DNA of 64,000 nucleotides from Panacagrimonas perspica (GTDB lineage: Bacteria > Pseudomonadota > Gammaproteobacteria > Nevskiales > Nevskiaceae): contig NZ_SOBT01000009.1 in assembly GCF_004364935.1 (NCBI RefSeq), positions 560,799 through 624,798 on the forward strand, given 5' to 3'. The position numbers and the translations under genes are program-made. Shown here one piece after another: positions 1 to 10,988 of the stretch (positions are counted from its first letter, which is position 1; each line of letters opens with the position of its first letter). A model generated the notes under the pieces. It saw only the letters and a program-made list of their open reading frames with translations. It did not search any database and was not told where the DNA came from.

Positions 1-411
1 GAACTGGCCGCTCTTCTGCTTCTTGAAGATCGGCAGGCCCGCCGCGATGCCGTGCAGCACGCCGCGGATGTTGACGTCGATCATCTGGTTCCACTCGCCG
101 ACCTTCAGCGCATCGAGCGGCGACAGCGGCATCAGGCCGGCGTTGTTGATGATCACGTCGATCTTGCCGAAGGCCTCGTGCGCGTCGTCGACGAAGGCCT
201 GCATGTCGTCGAGGTTCGCCACGTCGAGCCGGCGAAAGCGCGCTGATCCACCTGCGACCTTGATCTCGGCGGCGAGCTTCTCGAGACGATCCGTGCGACG
301 CGCGCCCAGCACGACGTGGGCACCGCGCTGTGCGAGCAGACGGGCGGTGGCTTCGCCGATGCCGCTGCTGGCGCCGGTGATGAGGACAACCTTGTTCTGG
401 ATGCTGGACAT
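1..411 (-). CDS. SDR family oxidoreductase (3' part missing at window edge)
   Basis: The reading frame starts at the ATG at 411-409 and stays open to base 1, so the C-terminal part lies outside the window. The translation begins [20 protein letters not shown], with the TGxxxGIG dinucleotide-binding loop at residues 12-19, and continues to a NNAG motif, both hallmarks of classical short-chain dehydrogenases/reductases. It is probably a cytosolic NAD(P)H-dependent oxidoreductase of unknown substrate. The catalytic YxxxK is not within the window. It is followed upstream by a REP pair and by an aldo/keto reductase on the same strand. Family assignment is firm; substrate is not inferable. Confidence 0.88.
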   Translation of the reverse strand, partial: MSSIQNKVVLITGASSGIGEATARLLAQRGAHVVLGARRTDRLEKLAAEIKVAGGSARFRRLDVANLDDMQAFVDDAHEAFGKIDVIINNAGLMPLSPLDALKVGEWNQMIDVNIRGVLHGIAAGLPIFKKQKSGQF

Positions 412-459
412 GGAAATCTCCCGCGAGGTGGATGAAGCCTTGTTCGGGCGAGCGCCGGC

Positions 460-529
460 GTAGCCCGGGTGCAACCCGGGACTCGCGCTCTGACGATGAG
501 GGACCGGCCCCGGGTTGCACCCGGGCTAC
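460..529. repeat. REP pair, GCA-loop type
   Basis: Two inverted units with GTAG heads facing outward. Each has stem CCCGGGT, loop GCA (TGC on the other strand), stem ACCCGGG. It lies between two minus-strand genes. Confidence 0.9.
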
Positions 530-564
530 GCGCGGCGAGGATCCGTCGCGCGCGCGACGACGCC

Positions 565-1563
<999 letters not shown>

Positions 1564-1742
1564 CTGGAGCTCCTGTTCGTTTTCAATGCCTGCTGCGGTG
1601 AAAGCAGAATAGAAGGGGCACCGTGACCGCAGTTAGCCCATTGCTGCCGGATGATTGCCTGATCCTGCACATCGTCCTGGCGCCCCTTCCGCGTGCAAGG
1701 CCCGCGCGTATCATCGATCCGTCTCCCCAAGGAGCGAACGCC

Positions 1743-2690
1743 ATGAATACCAAGGTTTCCAGGCTGATCAGCCTCGGCGCGGGTCTCGAAGCACAGCAGG
1801 CCGAACTCGCCGACCGCATTGCCCGAAACGCACCCGGCGAGGGCATGCACGAATGTGCAATCCCCGGCGTTGGCCTGCTGCGTTTCAACTCGCCCTCGCA
1901 GCCGACGCCGTCGGTCTACGAACCGAGCCTGTGCATCGTCGTGCAGGGCCGGAAGATCGCGCATCTCGCCGACGAGACCTACACGTACGACCCGCTGAAC
2001 TACCTGGTCGTGTCGATGACGCTGCCGGTGATGGGCCAGGTGATCGAGGCCACGCCCGAAAAGCCCTACCTGTGCCTGCGCATCAACATCGACACGGCGC
2101 TGATCGGTGAACTGCAGCAGCAGGTCACCACGCCGGCACCGGATGCCGCGGCCAGCGGCCGTGCGATCTTCCTGGCCCGTACCAGCGCGCCGCTGCTCGA
2201 TGCGGTGCTGCGCCTCGTGCGCCTGCTCGACACGCCGGAAGAAGCCGCGATCCTGGCGCCGCTGGCCCTGCGCGAAATCCACTACCGCGTGCTCGCCGGC
2301 GAACTCGGTCACCGGCTGCGCGAGCTGTGCGTCATCGACAGCCAGTCGCAGCGCATCGCACGCGCCATCGAACTTCTGAAGCGGCGCTTTCACGAATCGC
2401 TGCGCATCGAGGAACTCGCCGCCGCCGCGCACATGAGCAGCTCGTCGCTGCATCACCGCTTCAAGGCCGTCACCGCGATGTCGCCGCTGCAGTTCCAGAA
2501 GCACTTGCGGCTGCAGGAAGCGCGGCGCCTGATGATGATCGAGAACATCGAGGCCGCGTCGGCGGCACATCGCGTGGGTTACGAAAGCCCGTCGCAGTTC
2601 ACCCGCGAATACCGGCGCCTGTTCGGCGCCCCGCCGCGGCAGGAAGTGGAGGCCGCGCGCCTCGCCGGCCGGCTCGCCGTCGGCGGATAA
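1743..2690 (+). CDS. AraC family transcriptional regulator (AraC_N/cupin type)
   Basis: I chose the ATG at 1743 because AAGGAG lies about 8 bases upstream; the frame is open further upstream, but that part has no family similarity. The 315-residue protein has an AraC_N cupin-like sensory half (residues about 20-190) and a C-terminal double helix-turn-helix (about 205-305, with IARAIELLKRRFHESLRIEE and the RLMMIE/SPSQFTREYRRLFG helices). It probably activates the divergent aldo/keto reductase across the 179-bp gap. The inducer cannot be told from sequence. Confidence 0.92.
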   Translation: MNTKVSRLISLGAGLEAQQAELADRIARNAPGEGMHECAIPGVGLLRFNSPSQPTPSVYEPSLCIVVQGRKIAHLADETYTYDPLNYLVVSMTLPVMGQVIEATPEKPYLCLRINIDTALIGELQQQVTTPAPDAAASGRAIFLARTSAPLLDAVLRLVRLLDTPEEAAILAPLALREIHYRVLAGELGHRLRELCVIDSQSQRIARAIELLKRRFHESLRIEELAAAAHMSSSSLHHRFKAVTAMSPLQFQKHLRLQEARRLMMIENIEAASAAHRVGYESPSQFTREYRRLFGAPPRQEVEAARLAGRLAVGG

Positions 2691-2691
2691 C

Positions 2692-2757
2692 GTAGCCCGG
2701 ACGAAGTCCGGGTTTCACTCGAGTGCGGAACGCAACCCCGGACTTCGTCCGGGCTAC
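2692..2757. repeat. REP pair, GAA-loop type
   Basis: Inverted pair of the main family: GTAG head, stem CCCGGAC, loop GAA, stem GTCCGGG, then the mirror image ending in CTAC. It fills the gap between the convergent AraC and Nudix genes and could also act as a bidirectional hairpin terminator. Confidence 0.92.
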
Positions 2758-2765
2758 GGGATGGT

Positions 2766-3293
2766 TCAGCCCGCCCCGCGCACCCAGTCCACCGTCTTCG
2801 GGTCGAAACCCTTGCCGCGCAACCAGTCACGCAGCGCGTAGCCGGTGCCGGCGTCCCAGTACCTGGCTTCCTCGAAGGTCTCGTACTTGTAGTCGTTGAG
2901 TTCTTCGTTGAGCTTCACGGTGCCGGTCGCCGGCACGTGGTACGCGATGATCAGCTGGTTCATGCGACGGAACTCGTAGATGCCGACGAAGTTCGCGCAC
3001 TGCGGTTCCAGATCCAGCTCTTCCTTGACCTCGCGCATGACGCCCGTCACCGGGTCCTCACCGCGCTCCAGGAAGCCGGTGATCAGCGCGTACCAGTCCT
3101 TCGGCCAGGCGATGTTGCGCGCCAGCAGCACCTTGCCCTCGTGCTCGACGATGGCGGCCACTACGGGAACGGGGTTGTCCCATTGGACGAAGCCGCATTC
3201 CGGGGTCACGCAGGCGTTTCGCTGCATGCCGCCGGTGTGGACCATCTGGAGGGTCTGGCCGCATTGCGGGCAGTAGATATAGGGACGGCTCAT
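2766..3293 (-). CDS. Nudix hydrolase with N-terminal zinc ribbon
   Basis: The 175-residue protein opens with a four-cysteine zinc ribbon (Cys8, Cys11, Cys28, Cys33) followed by a Nudix fold. The Nudix box starts at Gly73 (GFLERGED) and contains the REVKEEL core at residues 87-93, with the metal-binding glutamates intact. Proteins of this layout hydrolyse nucleoside diphosphates linked to another moiety; the zinc ribbon recalls NudC-type NADH pyrophosphatases, but the protein is shorter. The start codon overlaps the stop of the upstream thioesterase gene (ATGA), so the two are translationally coupled. The exact substrate is unknown. Confidence 0.92.
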   Translation of the reverse strand: MSRPYIYCPQCGQTLQMVHTGGMQRNACVTPECGFVQWDNPVPVVAAIVEHEGKVLLARNIAWPKDWYALITGFLERGEDPVTGVMREVKEELDLEPQCANFVGIYEFRRMNQLIIAYHVPATGTVKLNEELNDYKYETFEEARYWDAGTGYALRDWLRGKGFDPKTVDWVRGAG

Positions 3294-3760
3294 GCGGCGG
3301 GCTTCCGGGTCGCAGGGGTTTCGGGGAGGAGTGCAGTGTAGACGCCGTGGTGGCGCGCGACCTCCACGTCGCCCACGCGGATCACCGTCGTCAGGGCCTG
3401 GCGTGCGCGTCCGTGTTGGCGGAAATACTGGATCAGCGCATCCAGATCGTCACCGGCGCACCGGCTTTCCACCGTGCAGTCGGCCGTCGCCGGCGCCAGG
3501 AATTCGGTGCGGCCTTCCTTGCCCACCAGCTTGGTCTCCAGCCCGGCCCGCACGAACGCCGCGTGCAGCAGCATCCAGCCGCCCACCAGCCCGACGGCCG
3601 CCAGCGCGCCGCCGAAGACGGTGCCATGCGGATTCACGTTGGGCGCCAGCGGCAGGTGCAGCAGCAGGTGTTCGCGCCCGGCGCCCTGCACCCGCAGGTC
3701 CATGTGGCGGCTGAGCGGGATGTGCGTGTGCAGGTAGCGTTCGAGTTCGTCGGCGGTCAT
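3290..3760 (-). CDS. YiiD-type hot-dog thioesterase domain protein
   Basis: This 156-residue protein resembles the C-terminal thioesterase domain of YiiD: PHGTVFGGALAAVGLVGGWML forms the hot-dog central helix, preceded by LPLAPNVN and followed by the KLVGKEGRTEFLAPA strands. Such proteins are thought to hydrolyse acyl thioesters, though few have been assayed. It is the first gene of a two-gene unit and overlaps the Nudix gene by four bases. The family match is by pattern recognition of the GTVFGG segment. Confidence 0.82.
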   Translation of the reverse strand: MTADELERYLHTHIPLSRHMDLRVQGAGREHLLLHLPLAPNVNPHGTVFGGALAAVGLVGGWMLLHAAFVRAGLETKLVGKEGRTEFLAPATADCTVESRCAGDDLDALIQYFRQHGRARQALTTVIRVGDVEVARHHGVYTALLPETPATRKPAA

Positions 3761-3927
3761 CCGCAGACGCTATCCCGGTGCCGCACGCGGCTCAACCGCG
3801 GCACGGGGACGGGCGCTAGACTCCGGGCATGGACGGGGAGCCCATCACGCGGATATCGGCGACAGCGGTCGTGCCCGTCACGCGCGCTCCACGGCTCCCT
3901 TCGCGTCGATAGCCCGGAGCGCCTGCC

Positions 3928-5724
3928 CTGGACATCCGTTCACTGCTGGCGCAGACCCATCTCTTCGTCGCGCTGTCCAGCCCCGCGCTGGATCACCTCG
4001 TGGCCGCCACCCGCGTACGTCATCTGGCCAGCGGCGAAACACTGCTGGGCATCGGCACTCCGGCGGACAGCTTGTACATCGTCGCCGTCGGCCGGCTGCG
4101 CGTGGCGCTGGAGAACGGCGCGATCGTGAACGACGTCGGCCGGCTCGAACCGGTCGGAGAGATCAGCCTGCTTTCCGGTGAAGCGCGCACCGCCAACGTC
4201 TACGCCGTGCGCGACACCACGGTGCTGGAGATCAGTCGGCTGGCGCTGTACGAGGTCTTCGCGCAGCACCCGTCGGCGCTGCTCGCGATGAGCCGGATGA
4301 TCATCCAGCGCCTGCGCCAGAACCAGCGCGCGGCGCAGCTTGCTTCCGTGCGCCGTTCGCGGTCCTTCGCGCTGCTGCCCGCGGGCCCCTCGGTGGATGT
4401 CGAGACCTTCGCCGACGCGTTGTGCCGCGAACTCGCGCCCGCGGGCAGCGTCGAGAAACTCGATGCGGCCACCGTCGATTCGGCGCTCGGCGCCGGCAGC
4501 GCGCAGATCGCACCGGGCGCCGAGGGCGAGGAACGCCTGATCGAGTGGCTGCAGGCGCACGAGCTCGAGCATTCGCACCTGGTCTACGTCGGCACGCCGG
4601 ATCGCGGCCAATGGTCGCGACGCAGCATCCGCCAGGCCGATCGCGTGCTGGTGCTGGCCAATGCCGCCGACGATCCGGCCACCAGCACCGTCATCGCCGA
4701 TCTGCGCGCCAGCGGCCTGCGCGTGCCGGTGAACCTGGTGCTGCTGCGCCCCGAGGGCGCCACAGAGCGACGCGTGCTCGAGTGGCGCGAGGCCACCGGC
4801 GCCAGCGCGCACTATTTCGTCCGCCCGGGCACGCCGCGCGACATCGGACGTCTGGCGCGCAGCCTCACCGGCCGCGCCGTCGGCCTGGTGCTCGGCGGCG
4901 GCGGCGCACGCGGCTTTGCGCACCTGGGCGTCCTGCGCGCGCTCGAAGAACTGAAGATCGACGTGGACGTCACCGGCGGCTCGAGCATGGGCGCCTTCAT
5001 CTCGGCCTTGTGCGCCTGCGGCCACAGCAGCACGGAGATCCTGCGCCTGACGCGCGAGACGTTCGTGACCCGCAACCTGCTCAACGATTATCTGTTTCCC
5101 AGCGTCTCGCTGATCCGCGGCCGCAAGTTCCTGCGCCGTCTCGAGGACATCTTCGGCGACCGCCGCATCGAAGAACTGCAGACGCCGTACTACTGCGTCT
5201 CCACCAATCTGACGCGCGGCACCGCCTGCATCCACGATCGTGGTCCGCTGCACCTGTGGCTGGGCACCAGCATGTGCATCCCCGGCGTGGCGCCGCCGGT
5301 GGCCTACAAGGGCGAGCTGTACGTCGACGGCGCGGTGGTGAACAGCCTGCCGACCGACGTCATGCAGGCGCTCGAGCGCGGGCCGATCATCGCCTCCGAT
5401 GTCAGCACCGAGGGCGGCATCGCCGCGCCCGGCATCGAAGGGCCCGATCCCGAAGGCCTCTTGAAGTGGACGCACAGCGAGAAGCGGCCGAGCCTGCTGT
5501 CGATCCTGTTCCGCACGGCGACGCTGACCAGCGAGTCGGGCGTGTCGGCACGCGCCGCGCGCGCCGACCTGTACCTGCGCATGCCGGTGCTCGGCATCGG
5601 CATGTTCGACTGGAAGCGCATCGACGAACTGGCCGAACGCGGCTACGCGTACGCGATGGAGAAACTGCCGCCGTTCCGCGACTCGATGGACCTCAACGGC
5701 GGACGTCCGTCCCATCCAGGCTGA
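3928..5724 (+). CDS. cNMP-binding domain/patatin-like phospholipase (NTE family)
   Basis: An N-terminal cyclic-nucleotide-binding domain (to about base 4330) is followed by a linker and a patatin domain. The patatin part shows the oxyanion loop GGGARGFAHLGVL (near 4892), nucleophile elbow GGSSMG (near 4975) and the DGA motif (DGAVVNSLP near 5326). Bacterial relatives are membrane-associated lysophospholipase-like esterases of the NTE/RssA group. The start is uncertain: the first ATG/GTG/TTG in the open frame is GTG at 4000, but the conserved cNMP-fold helix (LLAQTHLFVALSSPALDHL) is encoded upstream of it, back to CTG at 3928, while an in-frame ATG at 3829 is cut off by TAG at 3910-3912. I used the CTG. 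Confidence 0.85.
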   Translation: MDIRSLLAQTHLFVALSSPALDHLVAATRVRHLASGETLLGIGTPADSLYIVAVGRLRVALENGAIVNDVGRLEPVGEISLLSGEARTANVYAVRDTTVLEISRLALYEVFAQHPSALLAMSRMIIQRLRQNQRAAQLASVRRSRSFALLPAGPSVDVETFADALCRELAPAGSVEKLDAATVDSALGAGSAQIAPGAEGEERLIEWLQAHELEHSHLVYVGTPDRGQWSRRSIRQADRVLVLANAADDPATSTVIADLRASGLRVPVNLVLLRPEGATERRVLEWREATGASAHYFVRPGTPRDIGRLARSLTGRAVGLVLGGGGARGFAHLGVLRALEELKIDVDVTGGSSMGAFISALCACGHSSTEILRLTRETFVTRNLLNDYLFPSVSLIRGRKFLRRLEDIFGDRRIEELQTPYYCVSTNLTRGTACIHDRGPLHLWLGTSMCIPGVAPPVAYKGELYVDGAVVNSLPTDVMQALERGPIIASDVSTEGGIAAPGIEGPDPEGLLKWTHSEKRPSLLSILFRTATLTSESGVSARAARADLYLRMPVLGIGMFDWKRIDELAERGYAYAMEKLPPFRDSMDLNGGRPSHPG

Positions 5725-5828
5725 GGACGGCGGAACCGCTTCGCAGGCTGCCCGGCCCTCAACCTGCATCCTGCAAACCGCAGCCCGGACGCTCCGCGGG
5801 CCACCGGATTTACGAATTGCAAGATGTT

Positions 5829-5847
5829 GATTTGTATAAAACAAATC
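5829..5847. promoter_or_regulatory. AT-rich dyad upstream of the small membrane protein
   Basis: GATTTGT and ACAAATC form perfect 7-bp arms around ATAAA. The dyad sits in the only AT-rich pocket of this gap, about 58 bases before the ATG at 5905, so it may be an operator or overlap a promoter. No cognate regulator is identified. Confidence 0.45.
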
Positions 5848-5904
5848 GCTCTCCTGAACTTGGCATGAAGGGCGCATGGAGACCTCCACGCAAGGAGAGT
5901 CGAC

Positions 5905-6114
5905 ATGCCCACCATCTGGATCGCCGTACTTCTGAGTGCCTGCACCTTCGGTGGTGCCCTCGCCGTGATCGAGGTTTCCGGTGACTTCGCGCAACTGGCG
6001 AAAGGCATCTACGCGCTGGCGGTGCTGGGCATCGCGGCCTACCTGGTGACACGCGACAGCCCGGACACCGACGACTTCGCCTCGGGCGCCCTCGAACCCC
6101 AATCCGAAACCTGA
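5905..6114 (+). CDS. small membrane protein of unknown function
   Basis: A 69-residue product with an AAGGAGAG ribosome-binding site about 6 bases before the ATG. Two hydrophobic stretches (residues about 3-21 and 31-48) suggest two membrane spans, and the C-terminal tail DSPDTDDFASGALEPQSET is acidic. I do not recognise the family. It stands alone between the patatin gene and a sensor kinase on the same strand, downstream of an AT-rich inverted repeat that may control it. The good RBS and the hydrophobicity pattern support a real gene. Confidence 0.7.
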   Translation: MPTIWIAVLLSACTFGGALAVIEVSGDFAQLAKGIYALAVLGIAAYLVTRDSPDTDDFASGALEPQSET

Positions 6115-6215
6115 CGCCCGCGACCTCGCGAAGCGTGTAGAACCTGTCGTCCTGCACGTCGATCGCGAGTCCCCTCGCGCTCGAAACCCGCGCGCTCCCG
6201 AAACGGCTCCGGCAC

Positions 6216-8669
6216 ATGCAGCGCGCCCAGCGGCCCGAGTATCCAGGCGTGCCCGTCGCCGACGTCCCGCGCGACGTCGCCGCTCCCCGAACCGACATCC
6301 GCGTCCTGCAGCTGGAGCGCGATCCGGTCGAAGCCGAACGCACGCAGGCCCGCATCGACCAGGCCCTGCCGGGCTGCCTCTTCACCGTCGTCGATCACGA
6401 GCAGGCGTTCCGCGATCAGCTTTCTGACACCGCGTTCGACCTGATCCTGGCCGACGACGACCTGCCGGCATTCGACGCCCGCGCGGCGCTGGAGATCGCC
6501 AAGGAGCTGGCCCCCGGAATTCCGTTCGTGCTGATCTGTGGCGCGCTCGGCGAAGAGAGTGCCCTCGACCTGCTGCGTAACGGCGCCACCGACCATGTCT
6601 CGAAGCAGCGTCTGGACCGGCTGCCGATGGTGGTCCGCCGCGCGCTGGACGCGCTGCGCGAGCACCGTCATCGCGTCGCCGCCGAGCGCGCGCTGTATGA
6701 AGCCGAGGCGCATTACCGGATGCTGATCTCGGCGCTGAAGGACTACGTCGTCATCGGACTGGACCGGCGCGGGCAGATCCGCAGCTGCAACAACGCGGCG
6801 CGGCAGATTCTGGGCTGCGATCCGGCGAGCCTGGTCGGGCTGGACGCCTCGAGGATCTTCGAGGCGTCGGATCCAGGGCTCGACCTGCCGACCGGCCTGG
6901 AGCAGGCGGCGCAGGCCGGCAGCGTCGCCGATGATCGCTGGGTGATCACGCCCGGCGGCAAGCGCATCTTCGCGTCGATCGTGACGACCGCCATCCGCGA
7001 CGGCGACCAGCGACTGATCGGATTCTCCAAGCTGTTGCGCGACCGCAGCAGCGCGCGCCGCACGGCGGAGATCCTGCAAGTGGCGCAGGCCGAAGCGCGG
7101 CGCGATCTGTCACATCGCGCTGCCGCCGAATCGGCGCTGCGCGAGAACAGCGAGCGGCTGGGCGCGGCGCTCGAAGCCGCGGCCGCCGGCACCTTTCGCT
7201 GGGATTTCTCCAGCAACGGGATCCGCTGCGACGCTGCGCTGGAGACGCTGCTCGGGCTGCAGACCTCGCTGGGTACGCGCTCCTTCCGCAGCCTGCTGCC
7301 GCTGATCCACGTCGACGACCGCGCGCCGATGGCCGAGGCACTGCGTCACAGCCGCGTGCGCGGAACCGACTTCGACCAGGAGTTCCGACTGGCGCGCTAC
7401 GGCCAGCGCGCCGATCGCGAACCCGAGCGCTGGATGCAGGCGCGCGGCAAGACCTTCGTCGAGCGCGGCATGCCGGTCTACATGACCGGCGCCTGCGTCG
7501 ACGTCACCGAGCGCCGGCAGGCGGAAGCCGCGTTGCGCGACGCGGACCGGCGCAAGAGCGAGTTCCTGGCGATCCTCGCGCACGAGCTGCGCAATCCGCT
7601 CGCGCCGATCCGCTCCAGTCTCGACGCGATGCGGCTGAGCACCGACCCTGCGGTGCAACTGGACATCCGTGATCGCATGGACCGGCAGGTCCAGCACATG
7701 GTGCGGCTGATCGACGACCTGATGGACCTGAGCCGCATCGACCATGGCCGCATCACGCTCGAGCGCCGGCAGGTCGATCTCGCCGTCGCCGTGCGATCCG
7801 CGCTCGACGCCAGCACGCCGCTGATCCATGCGCGCGCGCACCGCGTGGTGCTGCAGCTGCCGCCGGCGCCGGTCTACGCGCAAGCCGACGAGACGCGCAT
7901 CGTGCAGGTCATCTGCAACCTGCTGAACAACGCGGCGAGCTACACCGACCCGGGCGGCCGAATCGAAGTGAGCGTCAGACGCGAGGACGGCGATGCCGTG
8001 ATCGAGGTGAGCGACACCGGCATGGGCATCGACGCCGACATGCAGGCGCGAATCTTCCAGTCGTTCACCCGCATCAAGGCCTCGTCCGTCAACCCGGGCG
8101 GGCTGGGCATCGGGCTGTCGATCTGCTCGCAGCTGATCCGCCTGCACGGCGGCAGCATCGCGGTGCACAGCGCCGGCCGTGGCCACGGCAGCGTGTTCAC
8201 GGTGCGACTGCCTGCGCTGGTGCGCCCACTGGAAACCCCGCAAAAGCGGACGGAGCCCGAGCACGCTGATCCGCTGCGCATCCTGGTGGCCGACGACAAC
8301 GTCGATGCCGCGGAAGCCCTGGGCGTGACCTTGCAGTGCCTGGGCCACGATTGCCGCACCGTCACGCGCAGCACCGCGGTGATCGGCACGCTGCGCGAGT
8401 ACCGGCCCGACGTGTTGCTGATGGACATCGGCATGCCCGAACTCGACGGCTACGCGGTCTGCCGGCTGCTTCGCGGCGCCGAAGACCTGCAGGGACGCCT
8501 GCCTTTCATCGTCGCGGTGACGGGCTGGGGCGAAGAGGCCGACCGGCGCCGCACCCGGCAGGAAGGTTTCGACCTGCACCTGGTCAAGCCGGTGGGGCTC
8601 AAGGATCTCCAGAAGACGCTGGCGACCGCGCGGGAGGCGCGGCGTCGGCCAACGTCGCCCGGGCGTTGA
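6216..8669 (+). CDS. hybrid sensor histidine kinase/response regulator with PAS domains
   Basis: The 817-residue soluble protein has, in order: a receiver-like domain (about 25-150, LILADDDLPAFD), two PAS domains (about 165-285 and 305-430), a HisKA domain with the phospho-acceptor His456 in AHELRNPLAP, a HATPase domain (N-box NLLNNAASY, DTGMGID, GGLGIGLS) and a C-terminal receiver with Asp737 in LLMDIGMP. It therefore autophosphorylates and relays to its own receiver. No transmembrane span is seen, so it should sense a cytosolic signal. There is no strong RBS at 6216, so the start could differ by some codons. The stop TGA falls inside a variant REP element. Confidence 0.92.
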   Translation: MQRAQRPEYPGVPVADVPRDVAAPRTDIRVLQLERDPVEAERTQARIDQALPGCLFTVVDHEQAFRDQLSDTAFDLILADDDLPAFDARAALEIAKELAPGIPFVLICGALGEESALDLLRNGATDHVSKQRLDRLPMVVRRALDALREHRHRVAAERALYEAEAHYRMLISALKDYVVIGLDRRGQIRSCNNAARQILGCDPASLVGLDASRIFEASDPGLDLPTGLEQAAQAGSVADDRWVITPGGKRIFASIVTTAIRDGDQRLIGFSKLLRDRSSARRTAEILQVAQAEARRDLSHRAAAESALRENSERLGAALEAAAAGTFRWDFSSNGIRCDAALETLLGLQTSLGTRSFRSLLPLIHVDDRAPMAEALRHSRVRGTDFDQEFRLARYGQRADREPERWMQARGKTFVERGMPVYMTGACVDVTERRQAEAALRDADRRKSEFLAILAHELRNPLAPIRSSLDAMRLSTDPAVQLDIRDRMDRQVQHMVRLIDDLMDLSRIDHGRITLERRQVDLAVAVRSALDASTPLIHARAHRVVLQLPPAPVYAQADETRIVQVICNLLNNAASYTDPGGRIEVSVRREDGDAVIEVSDTGMGIDADMQARIFQSFTRIKASSVNPGGLGIGLSICSQLIRLHGGSIAVHSAGRGHGSVFTVRLPALVRPLETPQKRTEPEHADPLRILVADDNVDAAEALGVTLQCLGHDCRTVTRSTAVIGTLREYRPDVLLMDIGMPELDGYAVCRLLRGAEDLQGRLPFIVAVTGWGEEADRRRTRQEGFDLHLVKPVGLKDLQKTLATAREARRRPTSPGR

Positions 8670-8739
8670 ATTTCGCGAAGCGAAAGAGCCAGGGGCCGCT
8701 GCGTCGATCGACAGGCTTCCCGGGTTTCACCCGGCCTAC
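8654..8739. repeat. REP pair, inserted-hairpin variant
   Basis: The left unit is GTCG plus CCCGGG, and the usual loop is replaced by TTGAATTTCGCGAAGCGAAA plus GAG, which itself folds as TTTCGC-GAA-GCGAAA. The right unit is a slightly decayed GAA-loop copy ending in CTAC. The TGA of the upstream kinase (8667-8669) lies in the insert. Confidence 0.82.
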
Positions 8740-8747
8740 GAAATCTC

Positions 8748-8765
8748 TTACGGAAATTTTACGGA
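8748..8765. promoter_or_regulatory. direct repeat TTACGGA, 11-bp period: likely response-regulator box
   Basis: TTACGGA occurs at 8748-8754 and again at 8759-8765. One helical turn between half-sites is the usual layout of OmpR/PhoB-family boxes. It lies 36 bp upstream of the response regulator gene, so autoregulation is likely; this is inferred from spacing, not shown. Confidence 0.6.
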
Positions 8766-8800
8766 CCCTTTGCTAGCGTGTATCGACCCGGAGAGGATCG

Positions 8801-9467
<667 letters not shown>

Positions 9468-9481
<14 letters not shown>

Positions 9482-10763
9482 GCTGGGACTGCGGGCGCGC
9501 TTCATCGCGGCCTGCCTGCTGCTCGTCAGCTTCAGCACCGCCGGCTATTACATGGCGGTGTCGCAGTTCATCGAATTTCTCGAAGCCGAACTGCGCGACA
9601 CCACCTTGCTGGGCGAGCTCGACGAGTTCGTGCGGACCTACGAACACGACCCGCAGATCCCCGGCCCGCGCGCCCAGGGTCTGAGCAGCTACGTACTGCC
9701 CGCGGGTGAACATCCTTCGACCTTGCCCGAGATCCTGCGAACACTGCCGCCGGGCGCCTACGAGGACATCGTCATGGACGGCAAGGAGGTGGCGATCGCG
9801 CGCCAGGACGTGAAGGGCGCCCGCCTCTACGTCGTACTCGACATGCAGCGCATCGAAGATCTCGAAGAACATTTCGTCAGCCTGGCCTGGGTCTGCGCCC
9901 TGATTTCCTGGGGCGCCGCGGTGGCGCTCGCGCTGTGGCTGGCGCGACGTGTACTGCAGCCAGTGACGGAACTGGCGCACCTGGTGGGCACGCTCAAGCC
10001 CGGCGATCCGACGTTGCGGCTCGCGCCGCGCTTCGACGACGCCGAGATCGGCGTCATCGCCACCGCGCTCGATCGCTTCATGGAACGCATGGAGGCGTTC
10101 ATCTCGCGCGAACAGGCCTTCACCGAGGACGCGAGCCACGAGCTGCGCACGCCGCTGGCGGTGATCGACAGCTCCGCGCAGATCCTTGCGGAAGATCCCG
10201 ATCTGTCGGCCCCGGCGCACGAACGCGTGCGCCGCATCCTGCGCGCCGCGCAGCAGATGCAGATGCTGATCGAAGCGCTGTTGTTCCTGGCGCGCGAAGA
10301 AGGGGCGTACGCGGCCGAAGAACTGCATCTGCACCAGCTGCTGCGGGACGTCGCCGAGAACTACAGCGAGATGGCCGCAGCCAAGAACCTGGAGTTGTCG
10401 ATCCACTCGGCGCCCGCGGTGATCAACGCGCCGCGTGGCATGGCGGCCTGCGTCATCAGCAATCTGCTGATCAATGCCATCCACTACACCGATCGCGGCC
10501 GCGTGGAGGTGCTGCTGGAACCGGGTCGGCTGGTCGTCGTGGATACCGGGATCGGCATCGCACCCGACGAGCTCGGGCGCGTCTTCGAACGGCGCTTTCG
10601 CGGCTCGCACAGCCGCGGCCTTGGGCTCGGGCTCTATCTGGTGAAGCGCATCTGCGATCGGCTTGGATGGCGAACCAACGTGGAGAGTTCTCCCGAAAAG
10701 GGCACCCGCTTCGAAGTCCTGTTTCCGTCATCGCCCGCAACGACTGGCCGCAAGAGCACCTGA
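9468..10763 (+). CDS. sensor histidine kinase (PmrB/QseC-like)
   Basis: The 431-residue kinase has an N-terminal membrane span (about 5-27), a periplasmic loop of about 110 residues, a second span (about 140-162), a HAMP region, HisKA with His224 (EDASHELRTPLAV) and a HATPase domain with NLLINAIHY, DTGIGIAPDE and GLGLGLYLV. It overlaps the regulator gene at 8801. The periplasmic loop is acidic (YEHDPQIPG, MQRIEDLEEHF), which would suit sensing of cations or cationic peptides as in PmrB, but this is only suggestive. Its partner regulator is almost certainly the overlapping gene. Confidence 0.94.
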
Positions 10764-10988
10764 ACCCTTCGGTCGGGCCTTCGTGCGCATGAATTCTTCG
10801 CGCGCTGACGAATAACTAACGGTCCGTCAACGCCGCCTCCACGCGCTGCTCTCCATGCTGCGTGCATGATCGAACACGCATGCACACGCCTCCGCTCGGC
10901 GCGCCGAAGAGCGACGGCGTCCCGCTTCCATTCGCAACGCACGAGCTCGGCGCGCCGTGCGCGCCGCCACTCCATCCGCAGGGTCTGG

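Noticed and set aside
3940..6102. 720-codon open frame on the minus strand
   Set aside because: It is antisense to the patatin gene, has arginine/alanine-rich shadow composition and no family pattern.
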